NCBI GenBank assembly: GCA_032718475.1
Contig: JAUCBJ010003847.1
Span: 1-64,000 of the forward strand
Source: Nemertoderma westbladi
Taxonomy: Eukaryota; Xenacoelomorpha; Nemertodermatida; Nemertodermatidae
Direction of reading: 5' to 3'
Length of the DNA stretch: 64,000 bases
A model generated the notes under the pieces. That model had not been told where the DNA came from. It saw only the letters and a program-made list of their open reading frames with translations, and did not search any database. Made by a program: the position numbers and the translations under genes. Shown here piece after piece: positions 1 to 10,220 of this stretch; the stretch's first letter is position 1; each line of letters opens with the position of its first letter.

Positions 1-1248
1 CTATCTCATTCTAGATACCGTTTCTCAAACTGGGTACCTTTTCTCTTACCTCACTCTTACTAACTCAAACCTGTCTGGTTTACTCAAACCCAACTCAAAC
101 TCGCGTAACCACCCACTGTGCACTGTGTAGCATTCATACAACAAGCTGTCTGTGTTTAATGGCCCACTCGCTTCTGTTATACTCTGCCTACGGGTTTGAT
201 GGTCTCCTGCTGTTATAACATTCCCTAAACTTGATTTGTTTGTGTGTAATTAACTCCAGTAGACAGTGAGAATTAAGTTGCAGACTCAGTGACTCAATTT
301 ATTTTTAAATTTCAGAATAAAAAAATTATATGCTAAATTATTAAACTGAAGATTTATTAATTTTTTATTACATTTATTAAGTATGTATGACTCATAACAT
401 ATTAACGTTATTTTACATTAAAATATAACCATATAATATAACCAACCAATTTTATAAATTTAATTTAATGTCGCGTATATTTCGCTAATGTTTCTAATGT
501 TTAACTTTAATGTTTAACTAATGTTTTACTAATGTTTAATTCTCTATTACATCGTCAACACAATTATTCGCAATATATCCGGGTGTGGGCATACCGGGCA
601 AAGGGGCCAGAGGAAACCTCTGTAATTATAGACAGGGCTCATATTTATGGGAGGGGGGTGGGGGGGGGGGGGGGGGTGTGTGTTGCGAGGTCCCATATGC
701 ACTATAATAATTCTTAATTAACAATTAGATTTTTAAACTGATATGTCTTGTAAGGCACCAATTGACATCAAACAGACAGACAACAGAGCACCAATTTCCC
801 ACAACAATATTCCCAGAATTAAAACTTTCTCTACAAACAGACCGAGCCAGTGTGGTTTAGTTAACAACATACATTTAGTAAAGCCCACAAAGGAACTGTG
901 TGATTGACATGTCTTTTATGAGACACACGCAAGCCGGCCTGCCCAGCTTATGTAACTCAAGAGCCCAAGCAACAGACAGAGGCCCCTTCCCCATGTGGTG
1001 CCTCACTCAACCAGAGTAATTATCCATCCCGTACAGGAAGAGTAATGCTGAGTATGGCACAGTTGGAAGTCAACCTAACTCAAACCATGGCGCCAGACTC
1101 TAGTTTGAGTTAGATTGAGCTGGCTGCATCTTTCTGATTTCTCAACTCTTACCCCAGTCTTACCTACTGAAATTCTCCGTTGACTATCATTAGTAAAAGG
1201 TTTGAGAAATGATACCCAGTTTGAGAAATAATATTCAGAATGAGATAG
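1..1248. mobile_element. Short non-autonomous DNA element with imperfect inverted ends
   Basis: The first bases (CTATCTCATTCT) are the reverse complement of AGAATGAGATAG at 1237-1248. The inner sequences also pair imperfectly: TTTCTCAAACTGGGTA near 23 matches TACCCAGTTTGAGAAA near 1213. No open frame in between resembles a transposase, so this looks like a MITE-type element or a foldback. A poly-G run at about 655-676 lies inside. The element may start exactly at the window edge, so the true left end and any target duplication cannot be seen. Confidence 0.5.
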
Positions 1249-1254
1249 GGACTG

Positions 1255-3392
1255 TATACCACCAAGCCCCATTAGTCAGTATGTCGGTACTTTCAATTAT
1301 CACATTATGAAGTTAAGCAGAATTCCGACAATTACTGCAAATTGTAAAATCTAATATATATTTTTTATACTGTGTGTGTTTGCCCCAGCAACCTACCAGT
1401 TTTCCATTGGTATCACTGATTTACTTACTGTATAGGGTTCCAATGTTCTGTGGTCTGATGTCTGTTTGGGATAGGTGGTAACAGAGTTCATGGTGCGATA
1501 TTTTAGGTCATTGGTGCAATATAGATAGGCTTTGGGTAATCCTTTGTCCAGCTGATGAGGTGTCGAGATTACCGCGTACTGGGTCTCAGACACCGAAACG
1601 CAACCATATTTTTGATAAATTAATTATTTTTGCTTGAATTCTACCCCTTTACGGCGACAAAATGTCATATATTTTTCTATGGAATATAGGCTTAGCTATT
1701 GTGCAGTATACTACCGGTATCATTTAGTGTATGGCGGTTAGGTTAGGGTTAGGGAGCGATGCATACCTGTATGTTGAGCATGTTTCAATATATTTGTTTA
1801 TGTCGTTTTTGTTTGTATTATTTTGTGTCGTTTTTTTTTTTTTTTTGATGGCCTTAGGGCTAAGTTTTACTTAGGGCTTAATGTCCTGATCCTACGTTTT
1901 TTTGTTAGATTAAGGGGTGTAAGTCTTTAGTGTTTACCCATTTATTATATTTATATACCACCAAGCCCCATTAGTCAGTATGTCGGTACTTTCAATTATC
2001 ACATTATGAAGTTAAGCAGAATTCCGACAATTACTGCAAATTGTAAAATCTAATATATATTTTTTATACTGTGTGTGTTTGCCCCAGCAACCTACCAGTT
2101 TTCCATTGGTATCACTGATTTACTTACTGTATAGGGTTCCAATGTTCTGTGGTCTGATGTCTGTTTGGGATAGGTGGTAACAGAGTTCATGGTGCGATAT
2201 TTTAGGTCATTGGTGCAATATAGATAGGCTTTGGGTAATCCTTTGTCCAGCTGATGAGGTGTCGAGATTACCGCGTACTGGGTCTCAGACACCGAAACGC
2301 AACCATATTTTTGATAAATTAATTATTTTTGCTTGAATTCTACCCCTTTACGGCGACAAAATGTCATATATTTTTCTATGGAATATAGGCTTAGCTATTG
2401 TGCAGTATACTACCGGTATCATTTAGTGTATGGCGGTTAGGTTAGGGTTAGGGAGCGATGCATACCTGTATGTTGAGCATGTTTCAATATATTTGTTTAT
2501 GTCGTTTTTGTTTGTATTATTTTGTGTCGTTTTTTTTTTTTTTTTGATGGCCTTAGGGCTAAGTTTTACTTAGGGCTTAATGTCCTGATCCTACGTTTTT
2601 TTGTTAGATTAAGGGGTGTAAGTCTTTAGTGTTTACCCATTTATTATATTTATATACCACCAAGCCCCATTAGTCAGTATGTCGGTACTTTCAATTATCA
2701 CATTATGAAGTTAAGCAGAATTCCGACAATTACTGCAAATTGTAAAATCTAATATATATTTTTTATACTGTGTGTGTTTGCCCCAGCAACCTACCAGTTT
2801 TCCATTGGTATCACTGATTTACTTACTGTATAGGGTTCCAATGTTCTGTGGTCTGATGTCTGTTTGGGATAGGTGGTAACAGAGTTCATGGTGCGATATT
2901 TTAGGTCATTGGTGCAATATAGATAGGCTTTGGGTAATCCTTTGTCCAGCTGATGAGGTGTCGAGATTACCGCGTACTGGGTCTCAGACACCGAAACGCA
3001 ACCATATTTTTGATAAATTAATTATTTTTGCTTGAATTCTACCCCTTTACGGCGACAAAATGTCATATATTTTTCTATGGAATATAGGCTTAGCTATTGT
3101 GCAGTATACTACCGGTATCATTTAGTGTATGGCGGTTAGGTTAGGGTTAGGGAGCGATGCATACCTGTATGTTGAGCATGTTTCAATATATTTGTTTATG
3201 TCGTTTTTGTTTGTATTATTTTGTGTCGTTTTTTTTTTTTTTTTGATGGCCTTAGGGCTAAGTTTTACTTAGGGCTTAATGTCCTGATCCTACGTTTTTT
3301 TGTTAGATTAAGGGGTGTAAGTCTTTAGTGTTTACCCATTTATTATATTTATATACCACCAAGCCCCATTAGTCAGTATGTCGGTACTTTCA
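1255..3392. repeat. Tandem satellite, 699-bp unit, three copies plus a partial fourth
   Basis: The phrase TATACCACCAAGCCCCATTA recurs at 1255, 1954, 2653 and 3352, giving a period of 699 bp. The three full units look identical over their length, including a poly-T run and a short GGTTAGGGTTAGGG motif. The same 66-codon open frame recurs in each on the minus strand, but it is a by-product of the repeat and has no recognisable domain. The absence of divergence means very recent amplification, active homogenisation or an assembly artefact. Confidence 0.95.
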
Positions 3393-3530
3393 AGAATAGC
3401 TGAGGTATTAGCGTTCGAAAGTTGCATGCATTTGCATCTGCGCGAAGCAATTTTATACGGCCATATTATAGTACGGTATGGCTACATTTTGTTCTTATAG
3501 TTCCGCACGTAGCTGCATTTTGAATTTATA
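3393..3530. other. Spacer with one copy of a 31-bp motif seen again at 11.4 kb
   Basis: No gene is visible. GCTACATTTTGTTCTTATAG at about 3480 is repeated at 11403-11500, downstream of the BEL element. This suggests that the BEL element landed in, or carries, this motif. Confidence 0.5.
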
Positions 3531-3719
3531 TGTAGGCGGATTCAATTCCGTGCATTGCCCACCGAAAATGGGACTAGTGGCATTTTACCAATATAGTTGG
3601 CGATGTGAGATTACCAATAATAATCTCACCTCCTAACCAACTGGGGGGGGGGGGGGGGGGATACACGCCGTAACCCACAAAGGAAGGTGAGAGGTCAAAC
3701 CACCTCACAGGGACAAACC

Positions 3720-4587
3720 TACTACTAGGATCGGCATGCTGCATTGCAGCTGCATTTTTAAGAATGCTGTGCCGGCTTGTCAACAAAATTGCACTGCCAC
3801 AACTCCCTATCACCCATGACATTTGCTAGATCATCCGCATCTTTAAGGCCAGTGTCCTTTAAGATGCGTCTCAAGAAAGTCATGGGCTGTCCACCATGCT
3901 TATTCACTCCATGAGGCTGCCAAAGTACGAGATTATGCACTGGCTGGTCCTCACGGCGAAAGCAATGTCCTGCAAAGCGGAGGCGATTTTGTTCTAGTGT
4001 CAAGCTTGGGGGAACCAATGAGACACCTCCAATGTTATATAGTGTCTGGTTGGAGATGTGTGCATTGTACTTGACACAATGAACCCGGCGTAGCATTCTT
4101 GTGAATGTGCCATCCAGAGATTTGGTGTCCTCAGCAGTTAGAGCCCAGCATGGACTCCCATAGAGGAGTACTGGAACTACTGCTGCTCTAAATAATCGGA
4201 CCTTAAGTTTCCGATTAATTCTCGGTGACTTCCAAATCCTGGAAAGCCTATTCAAGGCTGCCCATGCCTTTCCCTTACGTATTCGAAGGTCCTCACCTGA
4301 CTTCCGGATCCATGATCCCAGGTAACAGAAGTCGTCCACATGCTCAAGCATACCATCCTTTGAGCTTATGCTCATCCGATCAGAGACTTGCTGAGGACTT
4401 TCAAAGTTAACTGTCAGGATTTTGGTCTTTCTGGAGTTAATAAAAAGACCAACACTAGAAGCAGCATGTTCTAATGAGCTGAGGAGCCGTTGGGCTCCCT
4501 CTAATGATTCTGAGAGTTCTCCTAAGTCATCAGCAAAGTCTAGATCAGTTACGTACTTGGCAGGATTTCCTCGACTTCTGGAGCCAG
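3720..4587 (-). mobile_element. 5'-truncated RTE-like LINE (copy A)
   Basis: It lies inside the BEL LTR on the minus strand, flanked by a 12-bp target duplication CAGGGACAAACC (3708-3719 and 4600-4611). The 3' end (at 3720) carries a short TAG-type tail, as in the other copies. Only the C-terminal part of the reverse transcriptase and the following domain remain. The 5' junction carries an inverted copy of the target duplication (GGTTTGTCCCTT at 4588-4599), an unusual joint. Confidence 0.9.
3758..4586 (-). pseudogene. LINE reverse transcriptase, C-terminal fragment
   Basis: The product is an RNA-dependent DNA polymerase that would act in target-primed reverse transcription. The visible part has the catalytic FADD box (DLDFADDLGELSESLEG), then GLFINSRKTKIL, the YLGSWIRKSG segment and the thumb/connection region with VLLYGSPCWAL and RFAGHCFRRED, all typical of RTE-type and related non-LTR elements. 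It ends at a stop near 3758. The N-terminal RT motifs and the endonuclease are absent because of 5' truncation, so it cannot act alone. Codons upstream of about 4586 belong to the LTR. The clade (RTE, RTE-X or Proto2) is an inference from motif style only. Confidence 0.85.
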
Positions 4588-5119
4588 GTTTGTCCCTTCC
4601 AGGGACAAACCAGCTAGTGAGGCTAGCACCAAGGGGTAACGCCAACAGGGAGTGGCGAAGTGACAATTAGTAGATAAGCCAATAGTGGGCAGGAAAGCAC
4701 ATTGGGGAGGACAACAGCGCATCCATTGGATATTAGAGGGCACCCAGTAGTGTATGGCTAAAACCAATATGTGTCAATGAATAACTCTTGTAATCACTGA
4801 TTATTAGTTAGTTGATTCCCTTACAGTTATAGTTTTTGACTGTCGTTGTTACTGTTACTGTTTGCATTGCATATTATTATATTCAGACTGTGCTATTATC
4901 AATTGCTGTGATTATCAATACTGACAACTAACTCCATTGTTTTCTATCGGCCTTTGGCCAAACATATTTATCCAGCCGTCAGCCCAGCAGCCCAGCGACG
5001 CAACGACGCGTACAACCTACACCGGTTAGTATCCACTACTGTCAACTCAAAGTGGATACCGTCACAGTCAAAAACTACCAACGACACAACAGAGATAAAC
5101 TGTGACCACAACTAGGAAG

Positions 5120-5875
5120 ATGAGCGAACAGACGCCCCGAGGTTCGGAGAGGTACCGGCCCGCCACACCGGATTCATCAACAAGGGACGCTCCGGATGTC
5201 GAGGAGGAGGGCGACTGGGTACGAGAAGGAGAGAGACGCGAGTTGACACGGAGTGGCGAGAGGAGCACCGGGATCGCCATCCAGTCAGTGGCTACACCCG
5301 GCGAACGGCCCACCGGAACGGCAAAGGTGGGGCCAACGGTGCTACGCCGGATGAGTAAACAAGGTCAGGAGGTCAAGGAGGAGGATGTCGGGACGAGCGA
5401 TCGACTACGACGCACGTACAACGCGACGAGGGAGATGATAAAGGACGCTAGAGAAGGAGGAAAGGTGAACGAACCCAAACTAACTCGGAGACTCGATGAG
5501 TGTAATAAACATTTTCACTACCTAGTCCGATTTGGGCAGGGGGAACTGGCAAGTGAAAGGGCGAGGGGGATCGCCACGGAACTTTTTGAATTGTGGAGGT
5601 CCAAGGTTATACCGAATGGTGTGGTGTACGAAGGGCCTTATCTGGTGGATGTGCAGGGGGTTAAGTTAGTGGGATGGGCGGGTTCGAACGACGCCGAACT
5701 CGAGGTTATTCCGGAAGATTCGGCGTTGTCCGTTAGTGAAACCACCAGTAGGTGTGATACAATCAGTGGAACCAGCAGGCAACGGGGGTCCGTCGCAACC
5801 GAAATGTCCGCTACACCCTCCGCGAAAGCAAGAAGGGTATTAGAATCAAAAGGAATTAGAGAGACAATTGGGTGA
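5120..5875 (+). CDS. BEL/Pao gag, N-terminal region
   Basis: The first ATG in this frame is at 5120 (MSEQTPRG). The frame is open upstream only through a GTG. The protein is highly charged, rich in Arg, Glu, Thr and Ser, and ends at residue 251 or so. Nothing in it matches a named domain, but its position just after the LTR and upstream of the DUF1759-like region makes it the gag leader. Beyond the stop the DNA is a purine-rich GAGAGA tract that would encode Arg/Glu repeats in another frame, so the stop is probably a frameshift within a longer polyprotein. Confidence 0.6.
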   Translation: MSEQTPRGSERYRPATPDSSTRDAPDVEEEGDWVREGERRELTRSGERSTGIAIQSVATPGERPTGTAKVGPTVLRRMSKQGQEVKEEDVGTSDRLRRTYNATREMIKDAREGGKVNEPKLTRRLDECNKHFHYLVRFGQGELASERARGIATELFELWRSKVIPNGVVYEGPYLVDVQGVKLVGWAGSNDAELEVIPEDSALSVSETTSRCDTISGTSRQRGSVATEMSATPSAKARRVLESKGIRETIG

Positions 5876-6071
5876 AGGGACCGCGTTGTTAGAGAGAGAG
5901 AGAGGGAGTTAGCGAGAGAGTGTAGTGAGAGAACCGCGAGGGAGGCAGAGAGGATTGAGAAAGAGAGGGAGAGAGAAATAGCTGGTAAGAGAATGCGGGA
6001 TGATATGCATACCCGGGAGGGGGTTAATGCAGTATCAGGCGAGACAAAGGCGCCGATTTGAACTGGCATAA

Positions 6072-6515
6072 ATGGGTTTAACAGAGAGCGAAGCGAGTTC
6101 GGGAAGTATTTATGAGGAACCAGAGGTGATGGAGACCTTTGTTAATACCCCAGTTACAGATACGTTTAGTAGTGATGTTAATATTAACAATACTGTAGTA
6201 GGTGGTTTAAATACTAATGAGAGTGTATTTCTTACAGGAAATGATGTTTCGGTGAATAATTTAAATAATAATAATGTTCATACTGGTACAGAAAATAATT
6301 TAAATAATTTAAATAATAATGTTAATGGTGGCTCAATAAATAATTCGAATAATCTAAATAATAACGGTGGGCAAAGTAATTTAAATAAAAATATAATAAA
6401 TAAGGAGGGGGAAAGTAAAGACGGTATAATTAATATAAGCGGTCGAGAGGCAAACAATTCGCCTGGGAGGGGCCTTGTAGGCCACGCAGCAGCGCAGGGA
6501 GAAACACAGGGGTAA
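6072..6515 (+). CDS. Asn-rich linker of BEL gag
   Basis: The frame runs from an ATG at 6072 and is dominated by Asn, Leu and Gly (repeated NNLNNN). This low-complexity stretch is probably a disordered part of the gag polyprotein rather than a separate gene. It lies between the charged leader and the Arg-rich segment. No counterpart is visible in the third BEL copy, where a deletion joins the LTR to the next segment. Confidence 0.45.
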   Translation: MGLTESEASSGSIYEEPEVMETFVNTPVTDTFSSDVNINNTVVGGLNTNESVFLTGNDVSVNNLNNNNVHTGTENNLNNLNNNVNGGSINNSNNLNNNGGQSNLNKNIINKEGESKDGIINISGREANNSPGRGLVGHAAAQGETQG

Positions 6516-6537
6516 GAACCCAGGGGGAACAGGAGTA

Positions 6538-7134
6538 ATGTGTCGACTAGAGGGGGGCGTGAAGGAAGGGGTGAGACGAGAAGTGACGGGTGGGGGGGGG
6601 GGGGGGGGGCTATGGGCACCCCACCGCAACCAGTTAGTGACTGGTTGGGGGGAGGCTACGGGCACCACACTGCAACTGGTAAGTAACGAGAGAAGGGGGG
6701 CAACAGACGCCCCACAGGCGTCGGTAGAAAATGTGCACGGTGAGTTAAGTGAACCATGGCACCTGACGACGGGGGGAAGGAGGGGGGCAACAGACGCCCC
6801 ACAGGCATCGGCAGAAAATGCGCGCGGCGAGTTAAGTGAACCGTGGCACCTGACAACAGAGGAAAGTAGAAGGGCAGCGAATATCTATGAGGCTGTACAA
6901 CCGGGTAAAGGGAAAAACGTTCATGCCGAAAGCGGCCAAACGAAGGAACGTCGAGCCCACTCGGGAGACAGAAGGAGAACGGTAGAGTTCATCCGGGAGG
7001 TCGATACGAGACCTCATGAACATAGGTATAACGCCGGGAGTAGAGGACGCGAGGAGGGCGATAGAGAAGAAGTGAGCGAGGAAGTGTTGCTACGGGCAAC
7101 CAGAGGGGAAGGACGGACAGTGAACCATCGGTAG
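6538..7134 (+). CDS. Arg/Gly-rich gag segment with internal duplication
   Basis: It starts at an ATG (MCRLEGGVKEG). A poly-G run at 6588-6609 encodes a Gly stretch. An 87-bp unit (about 6693-6778 and 6779-6865) is tandemly duplicated and gives two copies of RRGATDAPQAS...GELSEPWHLTT. The product is basic and disordered, consistent with a nucleic-acid-binding part of gag. The third BEL copy at 61.3-61.7 kb carries one unit of the same sequence, so the duplication is specific to this copy. Confidence 0.5.
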   Translation: MCRLEGGVKEGVRREVTGGGGGGGLWAPHRNQLVTGWGEATGTTLQLVSNERRGATDAPQASVENVHGELSEPWHLTTGGRRGATDAPQASAENARGELSEPWHLTTEESRRAANIYEAVQPGKGKNVHAESGQTKERRAHSGDRRRTVEFIREVDTRPHEHRYNAGSRGREEGDREEVSEEVLLRATRGEGRTVNHR

Positions 7135-7139
7135 TCGAG

Positions 7140-7667
7140 ATGGAGACAGAGAGCTGGTGGGGTCGTACTCTGGGAGATTGCCATCGCCCCGGAGAAACGC
7201 AACCTGGTGAAATATACAACACACCGGGAGAGTGGTACAGAGTGTACCGGTACGAGGATGAAGACAGGAGAGGGGATTGGAGAGAAACTTCCCATCGGAA
7301 CGTAGCTGCCGATCGAGAATATGGTAGTCGCGGGGAGGACTTCTCGGAATACTCAAGAAGATTAAATTTCAGTCCGGAAGGACACAGGCAGACTGCAGGA
7401 CATACTGTAGGCCTTACTGCACTTACTATAGGCCATTCTGGGAGAGATAGTGTAGGCGATAGGGTAGCGCAAATGACGGGATTAAACCCAGAGGTCGCGG
7501 CGTACATACCAGTTGGTAGGCAAGAAGGCGTTAGGCCTATACCGGTACCTGCACACCAGTATGACTATAACATGCAGGGATATAATATATACCCAAGGGA
7601 GGGGGGAGGTATTGCAGATAGGTGTGTGGGCCCCAACATGATAACATCAACCCAGTACCAAACATAA
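7140..7667 (+). CDS. Gag middle segment
   Basis: The sequence (METESWWGRTLGDCHRPGE) is homologous, nearly codon for codon, to 61730-62240 in the third BEL copy. No known domain is recognised; it contains YIPVGRQEG and a Tyr-rich stretch. It stops just before a poly-G run (about 7675-7692) because of a small deletion relative to the third copy. The conserved position of the G run in both copies is treated as a finding. Confidence 0.55.
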   Translation: METESWWGRTLGDCHRPGETQPGEIYNTPGEWYRVYRYEDEDRRGDWRETSHRNVAADREYGSRGEDFSEYSRRLNFSPEGHRQTAGHTVGLTALTIGHSGRDSVGDRVAQMTGLNPEVAAYIPVGRQEGVRPIPVPAHQYDYNMQGYNIYPREGGGIADRCVGPNMITSTQYQT

Positions 7668-7691
7668 CATCGGTGGGGGGGGGGGGGGGGG

Positions 7692-8455
7692 GTGCAGGGT
7701 GACATTCCCCCATTACAGAATCAGCAATACACGCAACCAAAATCAAGAACCCCAAACCCCTCAGACCCAAATAAATCGTGCGACACAGAGATATGGAGGG
7801 GACCATTACCCCCGATGATATATCCCACGCAGGAAAAGTCGACGGGCCCGATGGGTGAACTGCACCCAACAGCAAAGGAGTCTGTATCCCTACCATCGAG
7901 CGCGCTGGAAGTACAAGCGATGGGAGTGGCAACACTCATCAACGCGCTGAAGACTAGGATTGAGCTGCCCCCAGTGGAGCCCATCAAGTTCGATGGTAGT
8001 AAGCCGGAGGAATATCTGCAATTCCGGCGTATGTACAGCAATGAAATTTTGACAAAAAACCTGACGCAGGCAGAGTGCCTTAAATATCTACAAGTCTACA
8101 CAGGGGGGCCAGCATACGACATCATGAGACAATACCAAGGTATTGAAGGAGGATTCACGACTGCATGGCGAGCCCTGGACAGGGAATTCGGGCATCCTGC
8201 GAAGATTATCCCTTAAGGGGAATAACATCAGGTGGACTACAGGACAACCCTGTCAGCATCAAAACCTTCGCCAACAAAGTAGAAAAGGCGCTAAAAGTAT
8301 TAAAGACCCTGGATGCACCTTATGAACTCAATGCATCAAGCAACATCACTGCAATAGCGCAGGCACTACCGATCTGGCTGAGAAACAAGTGGAGAAAGAT
8401 CACTTTCTCCACACGAGAGAGGAAAGGAGCTGGAGGAGATGTCGAACTTCCTTAA
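7692..8455 (+). pseudogene. BEL/Pao capsid-like region (DUF1759 type), frameshifted
   Basis: The segment around PVEPIKFDGSKPEEYLQF, followed by AECLKYLQVYTGGPAYDI and ALDREFGHPAKI, has the layout of the DUF1759 gag domain common to BEL/Pao elements. The frame breaks at about 8205-8217 and resumes in another frame (8165-8455), then shifts again near 8435. The third copy reads through the same region without interruption (62334-63899), which shows that these are genuine lesions or indel errors in copy 1. The first codon here is GTG after the poly-G run, so no real start is implied. Confidence 0.75.
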
Positions 8456-9566
8456 CTACGAAGCGGAATTAATCACAGACCCAGTATATAGTGAGGAGAG
8501 TCTCGGTATGGTACCGAAATGCAGCCGGCCTAAACCCAAACATAGTCCGGCGGACGCATTTCCGAGAGTGAGGCAATCATTGCCGTATGCAACCGTCATG
8601 GGGACTTGTAGTCCACAGCACAGCCATGGTGACTATGGAGGAAACAACACCCCTGACGCGGGTTTGCGCAACCAAAACAACAAACCATCCGACTCGGACC
8701 TGGACGAAATACGCAAGACGCTATACAGAGAGCATTATAATCCATACTATAGGTGTCAAATACATAGAAAGCATGTGCATATGTGGGATACGACACATAA
8801 GACCGTCGATTGCGACCAGTGGCAGGCACTGCTGAAGGAACATCGATTAGCCTATACAGGGAGATTTGGGTTATGCCACAGATGCGCGGTGGGAGGACAT
8901 AAGAAGGATAGATGTCGAGAGAAGCCACCAAAGTACACTGAGACTGATGGAACTGAAGGCCACACGATGGCGACGAGCACCGTGGGAGCAAGGAGGAAGA
9001 GAACGGTACTACTCGGAGTAGTACCAGTGAGAATAGTAGGAGAAGACAGGCTATCGGTCACGACACTAATGTTGGTCGATAGCGGAGCAGCATTCACGCT
9101 AACGGAAAGTTGGGTGGCCGAAAAGATAGGGTTACGGACGAGGCCTAGTAACATGGCGGTAACCACTGTTTCCAGTAAGGACGAGGTCATGAGAATGAGA
9201 ACGGGATGCTGCGAGATAACAGTGATAACACCAGGGTGCGATTTTGGGGCTTCCATCGAACCCATCCAGATAATAGAATCAATCAATATTAACGCCAGGC
9301 GGCCCATGAAGATCGAGGTCGAGCAATACCAGTACCTGGACAACATCGATTTCTCCGTGCCCGAACTGGACGTCCCGAAAGTATCTCTCATAGTCGGCAT
9401 GGACTGTCCAATGGCCCATGAGAGACTACAGACCATTTTCGGCGATGACAGGGACCGAGACCCGATGGCCATTCTCACGCCATTTGGATGGACGCTTACT
9501 GGCCCAATTAAGATGAGGACACCGTTTGGTGTATCCGAAACATCAGGATGCATGCTGTCCGTGTAA
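8439..9566 (+). CDS. BEL/Pao zinc knuckle and aspartic protease
   Basis: The frame contains a Cys/His-rich knuckle (LCHRCAVGGHKKDRCRE, about residues 143-160) and then the retropepsin-like active site VDSGAAFTLTE. It is followed by VGMDCPMAHERL and LTPFGWTLTGPI, which are hallmarks of the BEL/Pao DUF1758 region. The protease would cleave gag and pol. The upstream capsid region is joined only through a frameshift. The frame ends inside the nested solo LTR, which begins at 9562, so the stop is supplied by the insertion and not by the element. Confidence 0.85.
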   Translation: MSNFLNYEAELITDPVYSEESLGMVPKCSRPKPKHSPADAFPRVRQSLPYATVMGTCSPQHSHGDYGGNNTPDAGLRNQNNKPSDSDLDEIRKTLYREHYNPYYRCQIHRKHVHMWDTTHKTVDCDQWQALLKEHRLAYTGRFGLCHRCAVGGHKKDRCREKPPKYTETDGTEGHTMATSTVGARRKRTVLLGVVPVRIVGEDRLSVTTLMLVDSGAAFTLTESWVAEKIGLRTRPSNMAVTTVSSKDEVMRMRTGCCEITVITPGCDFGASIEPIQIIESININARRPMKIEVEQYQYLDNIDFSVPELDVPKVSLIVGMDCPMAHERLQTIFGDDRDRDPMAILTPFGWTLTGPIKMRTPFGVSETSGCMLSV

Positions 9567-10219
9567 GCGGATTCAATTCCACTTCATTACCCACCAGAAA
9601 ATGGGCTAGTGCCATTTTAGCAATATGTTGGGGATACGAGATTACCAATATCAATCTCGTATTATAACCAACATTGGGGGGGGGGGGGGGGCGACACAAA
9701 CCTCCAAAGCCACAGAGAGAGGTAAGAGGTCAAACCACCTTGGAGGGAAGGCAGCTAGTAGGGACTAGCAGCGGGGGGGGGGGGGGGGGGGGGGGGTGGA
9801 CACTCCCAGAGAGTGCCAAGGTGACAAGTAGTATATTAGCCAATAGAAGGGAGGGAAGCACGTGATAGGGAACAGCAAAGCATCCATTGGGTAGAAGGCC
9901 AAAGTAGAGTAAGAAGGTGAAGCAATATTCAATGTATTAGCCATATATTATCTCAGATTGTTAGATTAGTGCATCAGTTATTCAGTTTAGGGCTGTACGG
10001 TCATAGTTATTGACCGACACCGCCTTACCAGTATCTATATTCGGTTATTCTGCAATTTCTACATTGTGCTATTATCGAACGTATTAACTAATAACGAGAC
10101 AACAATAACTCTCATTGTTTTAACCCAACGGCCTCGGCCAAAGCTATTAGCACGATCCCCAAAGCAGAACGGTGACGCGTACTCTAACTAAACTGGTCGG
10201 GATCTCTGATCCCGTCACA
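9562..10219 (+). repeat. Solo LTR of the same BEL family, nested in pol
   Basis: It starts TGTAAGCGGATTCAATTCC, ends GATCCCGTCACA and is 658 bp long. A 5-bp target duplication GTCCG flanks it (9557-9561 and 10220-10224), which identifies it as a separate insertion that later recombined down to one LTR and not as the 3' LTR of element 1. The reading frame of the host pol is consistent across the gap once one duplicate is ignored. It contains two long poly-G runs (about 9675-9691 and 9775-9796). Confidence 0.9.
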
Positions 10220-10220
10220 G

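Larger units (their letters stand above)
3531..5066 (+). repeat. 5' LTR of BEL/Pao element 1, interrupted by a LINE
   Basis: It begins TGTAGGCGGATTCAATTCC and ends ATACCGTCACA, giving the TG...CA ends of an LTR. It aligns along its length with the LTRs at 9562-10219 and 37751-38238 and with the partial one at 61097. An insertion of about 892 bp (3720-4611, LINE plus one target-duplication copy) interrupts it, so the native length is about 644 bp. It contains a poly-G tract near 3643-3660. The element's internal region begins immediately after it. Confidence 0.85.

Noticed and set aside
1738-1760. Telomere repeat
   Set aside because: Only two or so TTAGGG-like units per satellite repeat; too short to indicate a telomere.
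1393-2991. Three identical 66-codon genes in the tandem repeat
   Set aside because: They are copied with the repeat, lack any domain, and one frame per unit of this size is expected by chance.
1255-3392. CRISPR-like array
   Set aside because: Units are 699 bp with no short repeat/spacer structure, and the DNA is eukaryotic.
9562-10219. 3' LTR of BEL element 1
   Set aside because: GTCCG flanks it on both sides and pol sequence continues after it, so it is a separate insertion.
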